Positions 25,478 to 44,134 of a stretch of 64,000 nt of DNA are shown in pieces. The number at the start of each line of letters is the position of its first letter. The stretch's first letter is position 1. The position numbers and the translations under genes were made by a program. Source of the stretch: Dipetalonema caudispina. Lineage: Eukaryota > Nematoda > Chromadorea > Rhabditida > Onchocercidae. The notes under the pieces are model-generated. The model was given only the letters and a program-made list of their open reading frames with translations. It searched no databases and was not told the DNA's origin. The stretch is from positions 124,001-188,000 of the forward strand of contig JABVXV010000034.1 of NCBI GenBank assembly GCA_013365325.1, given 5' to 3'.

Positions 25478-27433
25478 ATGAAGTTATTGGTCTATTCTAG
25501 CTAGCTGACAAATAATTGGAACTAATTCATCATTTAGGTATTTCAGTATTTCGTCATCATGACTTACTGATAAATGAATATTCCAGTAACAAGTACAGTA
25601 CAACATCTATGTACTATTTCCTATATTCATTATTCAAGTACTATTTAAGTGATAGAACTTTATCAAAATTTAAGTAGCAAGAAATTCACGATTGATAATG
25701 AGATAGATCTTCAAGTATACTATCTTTCAATTTCAAATTATCAATTATTGATAGTCCAAATTGGTTTTTTTATGTGTAAGATGATAGTAATATCAATATT
25801 GATCAAGGAAAAAAAAAACAAGAAATCATAGTAAAAATTTCATTAGGAAAAGTTGATGAAATTTATTGAGATTTGATAATGAAAATTAAAACAAAGATAA
25901 TAAACTACATAGTATTTTCCGGACTTGAAATAGAAAGGAAAGATAAGAATTTAAAGTTGTTAGATTTTGCATAATCATGCTATCTGATTTCCTAATCCTT
26001 TCAACATTTGTTGCTGATATTAGCATGATTAGTGTGATCTTCGAAATGCTATAAATTTAATTTGTTCAACAACAACAAACCGAAATATTTTCACTACCCC
26101 TTATTTTACTACATTTAAAATATTGAGCTAAAATTACAGTTCTTATTTGTAGCGAATTAAAATTTAGATATTTAAATACGATCTTTCAACCTAATTTTTG
26201 TTTGTTTTTTTCACCGAATTTTCTTCCGTTTCTAATAATCATAAAGCGATTTTTTTTTTTTTTCGTTTAAAGATCTACAAATATTTCATTGAAATAGAAC
26301 TTTCAATTATTGCTAAATTAGTTTCTAAAATTTTGTTTTCTTTCTGAATGAAACAAATTTAGGTAAAAGATCGATCCGTTGTTGAAGTAAAGTGATGCAT
26401 AGACTAGTTCGAAATTTTCATCTGTTCAACTAATAATTAATTAGTATTGCTAAATAGCACTTCCTTCCTACTCTACCAATAAATCACTATCGATCTAAAA
26501 CTATCAAAGTAATACTTCATCTGCTGAAATGTCACTTCACAATCGAACAGCCTTACTAATTAACATCAACTAATATTTCCTAAAGTAACAAATCATCTTG
26601 TGATTTTTGGTGATTTTTCCTTCAATAATTATTGAAATCTTATATGAAAGAAAAAAAAAAAAAAAAAAGTGAGATAATTCAAATGAACAGAACGGGAAAG
26701 ATCATCAAATTTGAGAAATTAAAATTTGATTCTTTCAAATTAATTAGAAAATAATAAGAAGAATGAACAGGATTAAATATATGAAAAATTAAATAAAAAA
26801 AATCTTTCACAAATAAATAACAATGATAATTGTCTTTCATTTTTTTTTTTTTTGCTCGAAATAAAATACAAAAAAATTAATTATTGAATTTATCAATAAT
26901 TTTATTGTATTCATTCAACCTATTTTTTATTTCTTATATTTGTTTACAAATTACATTTATATTATAATAACTAATACATCCGTTTTTTTTTTTTTTTTTT
27001 TCTTTTTTTTAAATTAAATTCCTCTAATTTGAATTGATCATTTTCTAACGAAATGTTATTATGATGTTAAAGTGGAAGGAATGAGAACGGAATTCTTTCA
27101 ATTTTTTTTTTCCCCACAATTTTACAATTCTTTTTAATTTCCTTCCTTCTTTCTCATTCATTCAGATGGAGATGAATTAATTAGAAAGAATAATGAACAA
27201 GAATTAGTATTAAATGAAAGAATGGAAATAATTTGTTAATATTATTGTTACTTTTATGTAATCATTACAAATAATTAATAAAAATGAAAATTACAAAAAA
27301 AATTTTCCTATCATAATGTTTTATTTCAACTATATTCAATATTTATTTTCGAATTTCGACTAAAATACCCACCCCACTACAGTGGAAATTTTCGTAACCC
27401 AACTATCAAATATCCGAAGAGATCTGTCATTCA

Positions 27434-27506
27434 TCTCCTTCACTTCCTCCTCTTCCTCCTCTCTCTCTCTCTCTCCCTCTCTCTCTCTCCCCCTCTCTCT
27501 CTCTCG
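27434..27506. repeat. CT-rich microsatellite
   Basis: Mostly CT dinucleotides with CCT and CCCC interruptions. It is a pure pyrimidine tract on the plus strand apart from its edges. Confidence 0.9.
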
Positions 27507-27540
27507 CTTTATTTAGCTATCAATTAGTAATAATGTTATT

Positions 27541-27626
27541 TATGTGCATGTATGAATGTGTATGTGTATGTATGTATGTATGTATGTGTATGTGTGTATG
27601 TGTGTATGTATGTATGTTAGTATGTT
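27541..27626. repeat. TATG/TG microsatellite
   Basis: Interleaved TATG and TG units over about 85 bases. Confidence 0.9.
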
Positions 27627-28155
27627 AGTTACCTCAAAATATTAAAATTTATTTCAGTGTTTAAAAAAGTTCCCAATCGATTTTTTCAATAGTGTTTGCT
27701 TACATTTCTCTTTTTCACATATGTTGAACTTATGAGCTTACCTGATATCCGATTTTTGCCTGAAATATTTCAGTTATTATCCCGCGATTTTCACCATTTC
27801 TGAATCGATACGAAAATAATCAAAGATTGCTGTAGTAATATGATCAAATCTTTTTCCACATCAATATAATTTTTTATTCCATTTTTTAAATAAATTACTA
27901 TTACATTAATGAATTGATATTTCTAAGTATTTCTTGTATTAAAACTTCTTTTCATATTTAAGGAGAGTTAAATCTTTTCTTTTTTTTTTTTTGGAATGAT
28001 GGAAAAGGTAGATTTAATTAAAGTTGAAAGGTTTATCTGTGATTAATTTCTGTACCTTTGATTTCGTAATGAAAATTGTCTTCTCAGATGAAAATCAGAT
28101 GACTTGAAATGAATAAATTTCATTATCACAATACAAATAATAGGTGATATTTTGC

Positions 28156-28157
28156 AG
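28156..28157 (+). promoter_or_regulatory. Splice acceptor 10 bases before the branching-enzyme ATG
   Basis: TTTTGCAG ends at 28157 and the ATG follows at 28168. It fits a spliced-leader or 5'-UTR acceptor. Confidence 0.45.
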
Positions 28158-28167
28158 GAGATCACTG

Positions 28168-34287
<6,120 letters not shown>

Positions 34288-34459
34288 TTCTTTTCCATTT
34301 TTTCTTGAGATAAAAATAGTTCAAGGAGGCAATGAAGTCTTCATATGCATAATACACATGTGTTTTCACTTTTTCTTTTTTCTCTTAATTCTTACTTTTA
34401 TTTTCATTAAAATTTCTTTTGCTAGTTATATTTTTTATAAATCGGAAACATTTATGTTA

Positions 34460-34465
34460 AATAAA
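34460..34465 (+). terminator. Candidate polyadenylation signal of the branching enzyme
   Basis: AATAAA lies 172 bases after the stop codon, a usual distance. No transcript evidence. Confidence 0.5.
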
Positions 34466-34834
34466 GGTTGTTGTCTTTAGTTTCCGGCTAATAATTCATT
34501 AATGCAGCCCCTATTAAGTTATTTTATCTGTATGGTTGTACTTCACTGCTTCAAAATATAAGAAGATCGAGAATTAGAGCAATAATTTTCAAATTTCAGA
34601 CACATTTATACTATTATCTTAATTTCACCATGTTCTTATCCACATTAATTATCTTCATTATGCATTTCTAACTTGTCATGTTATTATTATATTGCTTATT
34701 TTGAACATTTTTAAATGATTTGTTATCATAGTGTCCTTCAAATCTGTTGATAGACAGTTATCATTGTTATCATTTCTACATTTTTACCAGTTTTATGAGA
34801 CAACCATTAATGAATTTGGAAATTGCTATTTAAT

Positions 34835-34858
34835 TATATATATATATATATATATATA
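34835..34858. repeat. TA microsatellite
   Basis: Twelve alternating TA units. Confidence 0.9.
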
Positions 34859-35411
34859 CTTATTTATTTATTCATTTATATGGGTTTAGTTTATTCCTTC
34901 CTTGTCACACCTTTTCACTAATTAAATTAAATCTTCCGGTGTAGTTTAACTCCAATAATTTATTCATGTATTGTTTCTTCTTTTTTCTGAAGAGAACTGT
35001 CGAATTACATTTTCTTCCCTTCAAATCATATGTTTGCTGTGCTTCCACTTCGTTTTCCTCGTATCATGTTATAATTTTTCTTCATGAAACATAAATTTTC
35101 AAGTTCTTCACTCGATTCGTCAGTTATGTCTTAGGTGCTTTTTTCTGTGTATTAATAAATTAAATTAATAAAAGAACAATTTTCTATCATATCATTGAAA
35201 TGACTTGATTCACGTACGTCATCATATGGAAATTTTCCCGTACACATGCCTATACTGTAATTGATAATATCAAAACGTTTTATGTTAGCAATTATTTGAA
35301 GTCAGGCATGATTAATCTTTAATATTATTCGAAGTAAGGATTTCACACTTCACATGGAGAGACAATAGGAATATATTCTATAAATAGTAAACATTATGAT
35401 ATGTGATAAAT

Positions 35412-37717
35412 TTAACTGATAGGACCAAAACAACGTCGGAAAGATGTCACATAACTGCCGTAAGCTCTTTGTCTTGCTTTCGATAATTTAGCCAGATTTT
35501 CTCGACAGCTTTTATTCATCTTTTCACGACTATATCTGAAAGAATATAAATCCATTCATTAATGTGAAGTAGTAAAAATGATAGTTCACTTGATATGGTC
35601 AAAAGATGAAATTAGGTTAAAAAGTTAAACTGTTTGATTTCTATGATTTCTATTCATTGTCATTCTGAAGAAATAGAATTGAAGGAACAAAAATATATAT
35701 TTAAAAAATTTCTGCAAAATTAAAAATAGTTTTATACAATAAGAAATTTTGTTGACGAATTATTTTTCATAAAATATATGAAACTAACTTGGATTGATAT
35801 TTCTCAGTTAATCTATGTGAAGAACGGAAGTGTGTAAAAATTTCAATTAATAATTGAAATATTATACAATCTGTCGCACTAATTAATCATTAATCATCAC
35901 TAAATATTGTTATAAAAGTATGAAAATTCGGAATAGGACAGAATATTTGATAGAGTTGATGGTTCTAAAAAATGATGCTAATGAGAGTATCGAATTTGCT
36001 TTTGTTTCTGAATTCCATTTTCGTCGTTAACAGCGTTTGAAGGGAGAAATTAAATTGAATTAATCATTAAACTTGAAACAAAAATTTCAACAAATAATTG
36101 AAATAATAGGTGGAACAAAGATATCGATACTTGTACATTTAAAAAAAAAAAGTATTCCTGTAATAAATTATATAAATAGTTAGCACATAAAGTATCTGTC
36201 ATGTTTCTAGAAATATTGTTAAAATTTAAATTTGGTAATAAAATAAACAGAGTAAGACTAACATGTCAGAAGGTTTACATAATCTTCCGAATTTTTCAAC
36301 CAAACGACTTTTTTCTCTTCCACTACTTTTCAAACATTTATTTCTTTTGAATCGTCGGAAAGTCTTAGAATAATCATGTTCGACTTCCTAAAAAAAAAAA
36401 AAAAAAAAAAAACAAAATGAAAAATCTCGAGGATTGTCAAATGTGTCAATAATTAAACTTAATCAGTGAACTTTCACGGAAATAATATCATATAATTTAC
36501 TGTTGTAATGAGATTTAATTAATACAATCTCGATCATTCTCTTTGATTTAAAGAATTAATCTTACCTGATCATTTTTATCATCACTAGTACCATGTACAT
36601 TACGTTTCAATCGATTTTCATCGATGTTTCTTTTAAACTTCTTGGTAGCATGATCATGAATGTGATCAAGATCATTGTATTGTTGGCGTAATGAACGATC
36701 GGTACATCCACAATGTCGTTTTTCACGTTTCTCTTCTTTGCAAGAATCTAATGCCTGCAGAAAAAGCAAAGAAAAAAAAAAATTTATAAGCATTTTGTAT
36801 ATTCGATTGTTTCAATTGTATATTTCGAAAAAAAAAGAATATTTTTTTTCTTTTTTTTTTTTTCAAATTAGTTTGTTTTAAACAAAAGTTTTGCATTAAC
36901 CGTAAAGTAATCCTCATTAATTTGTTCGAAATCCTTCCAAGCAATATCTGTAGCTGTATGATTGTTACACTTCTCCAATTGTTCCTTATTTTCAAGACAT
37001 TTTAAATTAATTTCTCGTCCACGTTTCTCAATCGCTCTTCGTGTTGTTATATCGCTACATTTCTTCAAAAAAAAAAAAGAAAAAAAGAAAAAAAGGAGAG
37101 GAAGAAAAGAATTTAGTGAAATAATTCTGAAGAAATTCAGGAATTAAGTTAATGAATTAAAAATTGTCAAAATGAAATAGCTAAAGCGGAATAAATGTTA
37201 AGTTCAAATTTGCATTGATAATAAAAATAATTTTAAAACAAAGATATCATAAATTGAAGTTTTGAATTAAATAAATTGGTAAATATGATTATTAATCCTT
37301 ACCTTGCTTTCAGGTAAAAATATTTTCTAAATTATGCATTTTAATAATTGATTCTTACTACTTTCATCTATTAGGAGAGGGAATAAGTGTCTGAAAATGT
37401 ATATCATAACATATTGAAATACTAAATGGGGCATAATATCATTATAACTTGAATTATTACTCAAGTAGATGATAGTAATTAACATCTCAATATAATGAAT
37501 CATAGTATTCTAAGATTGTATTACTTACTTAGGTATGATTGCATGTTACAGGTTACATGCTAATTTAGGCAAATATGATTGCATATGAACGATAAAGCTT
37601 TTCAAATATTTCCTTCGGTTTTAATTTATCGAAAGAATTTAATCCATAACATACCAAAAATTCAGTAATTGATATTACTATTAAAGAAGCAAAAATAGTG
37701 AAGCCAAGAAGATGCAT
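35412..37717 (-). CDS. Secreted, basic, cysteine-rich protein of unknown family
   Basis: Exons in coding order: 37717-37655, 37062-36901, 36754-36566, 36387-36263, 35535-35412; phases agree and give 220 aa. The first exon encodes a classical signal peptide (MHLLGFTIFASLIVIS, then ITEFL), so export is likely. The mature part has ten cysteines (KCSD, LKC, EKC, DSC, HCGC, KC, LC, SC, RC contexts), several runs of Lys/Arg (FKRN, RLKRN, FRRFKRNKC, FRRCFG) and an acidic middle (DDKNDQEVEHD). KR, KRN and RR sites might be proprotein cleavage points. I recognise no domain. It might be a nematode-specific structural, defensive or host-facing secretion; the sequence does not decide. Exon 2 begins after a very long T tract with an AAG acceptor. 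Confidence 0.75.
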
Positions 37718-40632
37718 GGTGTTTGTCCCAGTGATTGAGGAAATATTTTGAAAATATGAAATTCAGGCGAAATAATAAAGGTGCAAGCAACTGCCAATAG
37801 ATAGAACAGGTTGAAGAGCACCTGTTCAGAGAATGTTCATTTATTTTCAACTTCGACATCCTTTTCACATAAATTATCAAAAGTTCATCACTGATTGTTT
37901 TTGAAATTTGTTTTAAGTTTCAGTTTCATTGATATAAAAAATTATCCAAACTTCCATATTTTAGATTATTTTGAAAAGAAAAAAGAAAAGATAAGGTGTT
38001 AGTGCTATATATAATAATGGAAAAATAGGAAAAAACAATATGGAAATTTCCGCATATATTTGAAATTTCAACACCAATCTTTTATATTCCATCAGCTGTT
38101 TAAAACTATTATTGCATCAAATAAAAATAATAAAACTTGTAGATAGTGTAGGTACAATAATGTATTTCATGAGGTATCCTTACCTTTTAATTGATCACAA
38201 GGATGTGCAAAACAAATGCAGTTGCAGTTTGCAAAAAAAATGTAAGTTCATAAAAGAACATGCTGCAGATAATTTCCATTGTAATGATATAATTTATGCT
38301 TGTCTTTTTTTTTTGCTAGGTAGATAAGCTTTTTATTTGCTTAATTTAAACCCCAATAACAAACATCACGTTATTTGTCAAGCAAAATTAAATTTCTTTT
38401 GAATGCTTAGCTTTTATTTCTTTTTCTTATAAGTTTGTTTAAATGCATCACATTGTCCAAAGCTTTTAGCAAAAAATAATGATATGCATAGGTTGAACAA
38501 ATATGCTATTTTCTATTTGATAAGAAACTATTTCATTTAAATATAATATCTATGAATTAAAGTTTCAATTTTTGCTATAATTCAAAAATTTGATCAGTTT
38601 GATTTACATCTTCAATTAAAGTGAAATACAAATGACCTCAAGAACAAAAAGATTCGAAATGATATATGGTGGTAACAGCAACTACGGAATGAAATAGCAG
38701 AAATGATATTTGAATAATTCTTGACAATTCTATTGAATAATTAAAAGTTAATGTAATTTATTTGATATGTTTCCAAATCAAACTTTGTCATTTATGTCAC
38801 TTCACAACTGCGATCATGCATTTATGATATCAGTTTAATAATAATTTATTCATTGATAACTGCATAGGATTTGTAATTTGTTGAAACAAAATAGTTCCTA
38901 AAAATTTAATAAACGATACTGGTAAAGGTTATTAAGTTCTCTATTAGTCTTCTTTCCAAGAAGAAACATAGGACATTAAATTAAAAACTTGTAGAAAAGA
39001 TTTCGACGTTAAAATATTACACCGAAATATCTTAATTAGCTTCAACTTTTTTGCATTTAAAAAAAAAAGTAAGTTTGCATTTTTTAAGATTGCATTTAAA
39101 ATAATAACACAAACTTCCTGTTCCATTAACGACCAATGATCCAAAATGACCCTTTCATACTGACCCAAGCCATCAACCGACAAATTATTTTGCTATTGAT
39201 TAGGAAGTTTTTAACTTTGTATGTGTAATTTTTTTCAAGAAATTTAAATTTTCGAAATTAAAAACAATTTTTAAGACTATAATTTACTTATATGTCAAGC
39301 TATAGAATGTTTTACATTACCAAGTATTTACTACTTGTTACTGATTGTTATCGAAGTGGAAAATATGCAAGTAAGTTGCTTTTTAGCAATTTCTATTTGT
39401 AACTATATTTTTCATTTGCGAAGCTGATTTTAATTTAAATTTGAATTGAAGTGTTGCAAATCACTGCACACTTGATTATTTCTAATAGTACAGATTGCTA
39501 TTACAGGTACAAATTTTACTGAATTAAAAAAAAAAAAGAAAAAAATTTGACAAATGGTGAGCGCATTTGATCATTCGGTATTCTCAGATGACCTTTCTTG
39601 CTGTATTACATTTTATGGTTTGATTTTAGGGTTTTTTTTTTTTTTTCTTTTGACTCTAGATTTGATGATTTGAATGGAAATTCAACAAAAATGACTTTAC
39701 CATTGAACAATTAAATTTGGTTTGCTTATCTCATTGCAATTGAATTGCATTCATTTCCTTTTCTTACTACAACTTTTCCTTATTCTATCGACATTCTACC
39801 ATTTGGTGTCATCCTAATTTACTTTGAATAGACTCACTAATTTTGTTAAATAGAGGCCTAGTTTTTGTCACCAATGATGGAAAATTCTCAGTGTTAAGAA
39901 ATCAATTCTTTTGTTTAAAAAGAATGAAAAATGTTTCATATAAAACACCGATTGATGCGGAAAATAACAATAGTAAATCACTTCTAAAATATTTTGGTCA
40001 TAATAAATCTTTAACTTATATAATATAAAATTTTTACCATTAACTTCATCAACTGTTTAAATTGGAATTGTTTAAAACATTTTTTTTTTCACCTTTTAAA
40101 TAATTTTCCTCACAAAAATACTGTCATTGATGTACTTTTATCAAGGGCATCTAGGCAAGCAACGATTGTTCCATTGAATTGATTCGAATTTTCAAAATTG
40201 AATAAATTATTTTATTGCATTTGCCGTAGCAGGCAGTAACACTTGTCAATTTAAAATATTCGCCGAAATGATAGAAATCATATTTTCTACCACTATTACG
40301 TTAAGAGTTAATCATTTTCATCTGATAAATTAAATGAATTAATTACTGAGTATCATTTTTAAAGAAGAAGTTTAGTTATTAAAAATAAATGATAGATATC
40401 ATGTTATGCCTTCAAGGTGATATTTGAAAATTCTAATTAAATAGTAAAACTGTTAGTATTTGAAAAATTCCGGAATAATATTAGATTATTAATACCTATT
40501 TTTATATCTTTGTAATATCTATCTTATCATTATCACTCTTTATCATTTATCGCTATGTTTTATCAACGGTGTAGATGTGTATGAAATTACATTTGATATT
40601 TTCGTAACATTTCATGCTCATATCATTGATTG

Positions 40633-40686
40633 TTTCAGTATATTGTAACGGTGAAATGGTTGACTGTATACTGAAAATATATCAGT
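40633..40686. repeat. 10-bp perfect inverted repeat spaced by 34 bases
   Basis: TTTCAGTATA at 40633-40642 is matched by TATACTGAAA at 40677-40686. The interior pairs poorly, so a miRNA reading is weak. Confidence 0.5.
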
Positions 40687-43150
40687 GGTTGAATATTTTG
40701 CACATCTAACGACTGTATTGATTCTACTGTGTGTTTAAATACCGTATCCTTATAATATTTTGAAAGATTACTGTTCCAGTCTTACTGTAAATAATCAACT
40801 AAGCCTATATTAAGAAAAAAAATGATTGTCAATTTCTTTATTAATAATGATAAGCAGGAAATCACATGCCACTTACTTTGGATGCTTTTTGACTAAGAGA
40901 CATTATTCTTGGCTACTCTGATTACGATTCAATGAGCCAAGACTATTTTTCTTTTGAAATATTCAGTGCTTCAACTAATTTCGATGGAAAACAATGGAAA
41001 ACACATAATGAAAATTTAGTAAAACTTCTAGCAAGTTAGTAATAAAGTATAATTTTTGAAACTTTTAAGTGTTTTGTTGCATACAGTAAGAAGCATTTCA
41101 TGAGGTTGAAACAAATTATTGCATACAAATTTATTTTGAATGTTGTAAAAATTCTTTGCAGTTCTCTGAAGCCTATTTTAATGTATAAGGGGAAATGCTT
41201 TTTTAAATTATTCGAAAAGAAATTTTTGGGTTTTCCCTTCAAGTGCGACATTTTGTTAGATTTTCTTGCTTTTTTCTTTGTGGTAAAATGATTTTTCAGT
41301 ATCAGTGAAGAAGCATTGCACTGCGGAAAATCCAACAAATTACAAATTGCCGTGTAATCAAAGAAGAAGAAGGAAGTTTATCAGTTATCAGTTTAATATG
41401 AATATGGAAATGTTAGAATCTCATCTTTTGCTGATTTTCAAGACGTATAAATGTTGCTTTAAACTTTAGACATATAAATATATATAAATTGTTTATAACG
41501 CGTATTTTTGAATATTTAAAAATTTCGGGTAAAAAAGACAATTTTAGGCTAATTTGCTTAAAATTTTTGCTATAAATAAAAAAACCGAGAAATTCTGATA
41601 TAAAGTGAATATTCGTAGTCACAGTCAATTATTATCATTCTCGATATACGATCGATCCCGAATGATTCATTATCACATTTGGATTACCTATATTAACAGG
41701 TCTATGATTATGTGTTTCGACGTGTTTAACAGTGAATGATTTAGATTTTTTCAACGAGCTTATTCGTATGTTTATTGATTTCCTTTTGCGCTGATAATAA
41801 AAAATCATCACGGCTAAGCAAAATAAACGGTAATAGTAGCATTAACAAAATTAAAAAGAATCAATCCATCTAATCATGCAAAACTTTCATACTTCTTTGA
41901 TTTATTTTGTGAAAGAATCATTTGCACCATCATAATGCTATGCATATTTTAATTCTATAAATTTAAAACTTTGATATTTAACTTCAATCAACATTCCATT
42001 TATATTATAGTTTACTTTCTCCTAAAAAAAAAACTTTCTTCATCTCATATTACTTAAATTTTGAATTAATGATCCATTGTGTATAAAATTTTAGCTTTTT
42101 GGTATTTTACTAATTTTCCATCAAAGAACGAACGTCATTTATAAGCATTTAAATTCAGTGTTACTGTAACAAGTTAATGTTATTTTTTATCCAAAAAAAA
42201 AAAAAATATATATATATAAGATGCAAATATGCTAATCAATGAAAATAATTTTTTGCAATCATCTATTTGTCGAAATTTCTTTAATCATTAAAATATTTCA
42301 CCAGTAATTAGTATTATCCATTAGTTCGCTAGATCTTTGGCATAATAAATATTTTATGCAAATTTATCGTTTTTCTTGTCTACTAGAATCACATAAAAAT
42401 TTAATATTTGCAGAATTGATTGTGTGAATAAAATATGTTTGTAATGAAATGGTGGATAAATTTAATAATATAAAATGGGCTAATAGAATAAAATTGTTTG
42501 AATGTTGAGAAAAATTAATGGTTGTCTCATGAATGATAATGAGTTAAGTAAGGAAAATAAACTGAAATGGTGATATGAATTTCCAGAAAACCTGAAAATT
42601 AAATTAGTTTCTTCATTTTTTTCTCTTTTTTTTTTTTTTTTTTTTCGGAACCTTATTAATTAAGAATGATATTTTACGATATTTAATAACGTTTAATATT
42701 TAATAAAGCTTTAATAATACCTTACATTCATTATTCAATCATTTTATTACTACTCTTGAGATAGAAATGAAGTTGCAAAAAAGATGGATAAGAGAAATGG
42801 TATCATAACGTAAGATGAATAAAAGCATTCAATTGCATTAATTATATTTTCAGTCTGAAATATATTTATCAATTCCAAGAAAACTTCGAAATCTGAGGAA
42901 TTGCATTGGAGTATGAGTTTGTTACAAAGAAATGATTTATCCCCGAAATTTCACCTACTTCTTGAATAAAAAAAAAAAAAAAAACCAAATCAATATTTTT
43001 ATATGGAAAAAGTGTATAACTAACATAAATTTGAACCAATTCCATTCTCATAAATTCAAGAAATTAACTATCACGAATATGTGATGACCTGAATACATTG
43101 ACCGATTATGGTCGGTAATAACATACATTGACCATGTGAAATTAGAGGCC

Positions 43151-43176
43151 CTGATCCGTATGGTAGAACGGATCAG
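43151..43176. repeat. 9-bp GC-containing hairpin
   Basis: CTGATCCGT (43151-43159) and ACGGATCAG (43168-43176) are exact reverse complements around an 8-base loop. The local GC is higher than in the surrounding spacer. Confidence 0.6.
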
Positions 43177-43380
43177 CCAAATATCGATATTGTTATGCTA
43201 AATTTTCCATGAAATCGTCGAATAACAATGCTAGATTCGTTGTCGCCGACTCTAGTTACCATCCATTTGTCGATGTCATTTTTTGAAATCCAACCCCTAT
43301 TTTAGCTTCCTTCAGATCTGTCCTTTTCCAGCACATAATAAGTTCTCCACTAACAAGACGCAAATAAAAACAATGGTGGA

Positions 43381-44134
43381 CATTTATTTATTTTTATGAT
43401 GATGTACAGAGCAACATGATTTAACCTTCAAAAATTTAAATTTCAAGTCTAGAAAACTGACAAATACAATTGGAAAGAAAGCAAAATTGATTCAAAATTG
43501 AACAATCCCGGTTCTTCAAATTCTGGAAAAAGAAAAGGAAAATTAATTAACTGTAACTTATTCTATATAGTGGTAAAAAGACGGAAAACCATAACTGAAA
43601 TTAAAATTCCAAACTAGTTATAAAAAAACAGCAACAACAATGACTTGGCTTCCTACTACAACAAATACATCAGGACAACATTAAATTGAAAGAAGAAAAC
43701 ATGAACATTACACCATGCACTTAAGAACTACAGAACAAACCATGCAGTTTTGTGAATATCAAAGACGGTATCCGAGCAAAAGTTGATTGAATACGTATAG
43801 AAATTTCATAGTTAAACAATAAATATGGATTATATTATGGAAATAGTGAGAATTAAGGCTGAAAAATTGAAATCGAAACAAGAAACATCGTTGTTATGAG
43901 AACTTCATTGATCGTAAAAAGAGATACTGTTAGACATTATTTTCAGCCAAGACATTGCATCTAATAAATTAAATCAACTGCGGATAGGTTGTAAATGGAA
44001 TTTAAAAAATTCAATGAATATGAAAAGTAGCATTTGAGGTGCGTGCAACAACAAAAGAGATTATAAAAAAAACATCTTGCTCCATTTTTCTTTTTTTTTT
44101 TAATCGGACCAACCAAACCAATACAGTGAACAGC
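43381..44134. other. Probable 3' untranslated region of the SR protein gene
   Basis: This stretch follows the stop codon of the minus-strand SR gene at 44135. It is less AT-rich than the spacer beyond it and contains no open frame of note. The 3' end is not defined. Confidence 0.35.

Larger units (their letters stand above)
22216..28157. other. Intergenic region rich in microsatellites
   Basis: Divergent spacer between paralogue B (-) and the branching enzyme (+). It contains GA, AAT/AAC, CT and TATG repeats, many A/T homopolymers and the hairpin at 25412-25477. No coding sequence supported. Confidence 0.55.
34288..35411. other. Convergent 3' intergenic region
   Basis: Holds 3'-UTR sequence of the branching enzyme, a TA dinucleotide run at 34835-34858, and AT-rich DNA up to the stop of the secreted-protein gene. 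No gene seen. Confidence 0.6.
37718..43380. other. Intergenic region without supported genes
   Basis: AT-rich and mostly featureless, with A/T homopolymers (for example T near 42622-42645), a TA run near 42200, an inverted repeat at 40633-40686 and a 9-bp hairpin at 43151-43176. Small open frames here show neither family likeness nor splice-consistent neighbours. GC content rises from about 43.1 kb onward. Confidence 0.5.

Noticed and set aside
38944..39183. 79-codon minus-strand open frame considered as a transposase remnant
   Set aside because: No transposase motif, terminal repeat or neighbouring exon.
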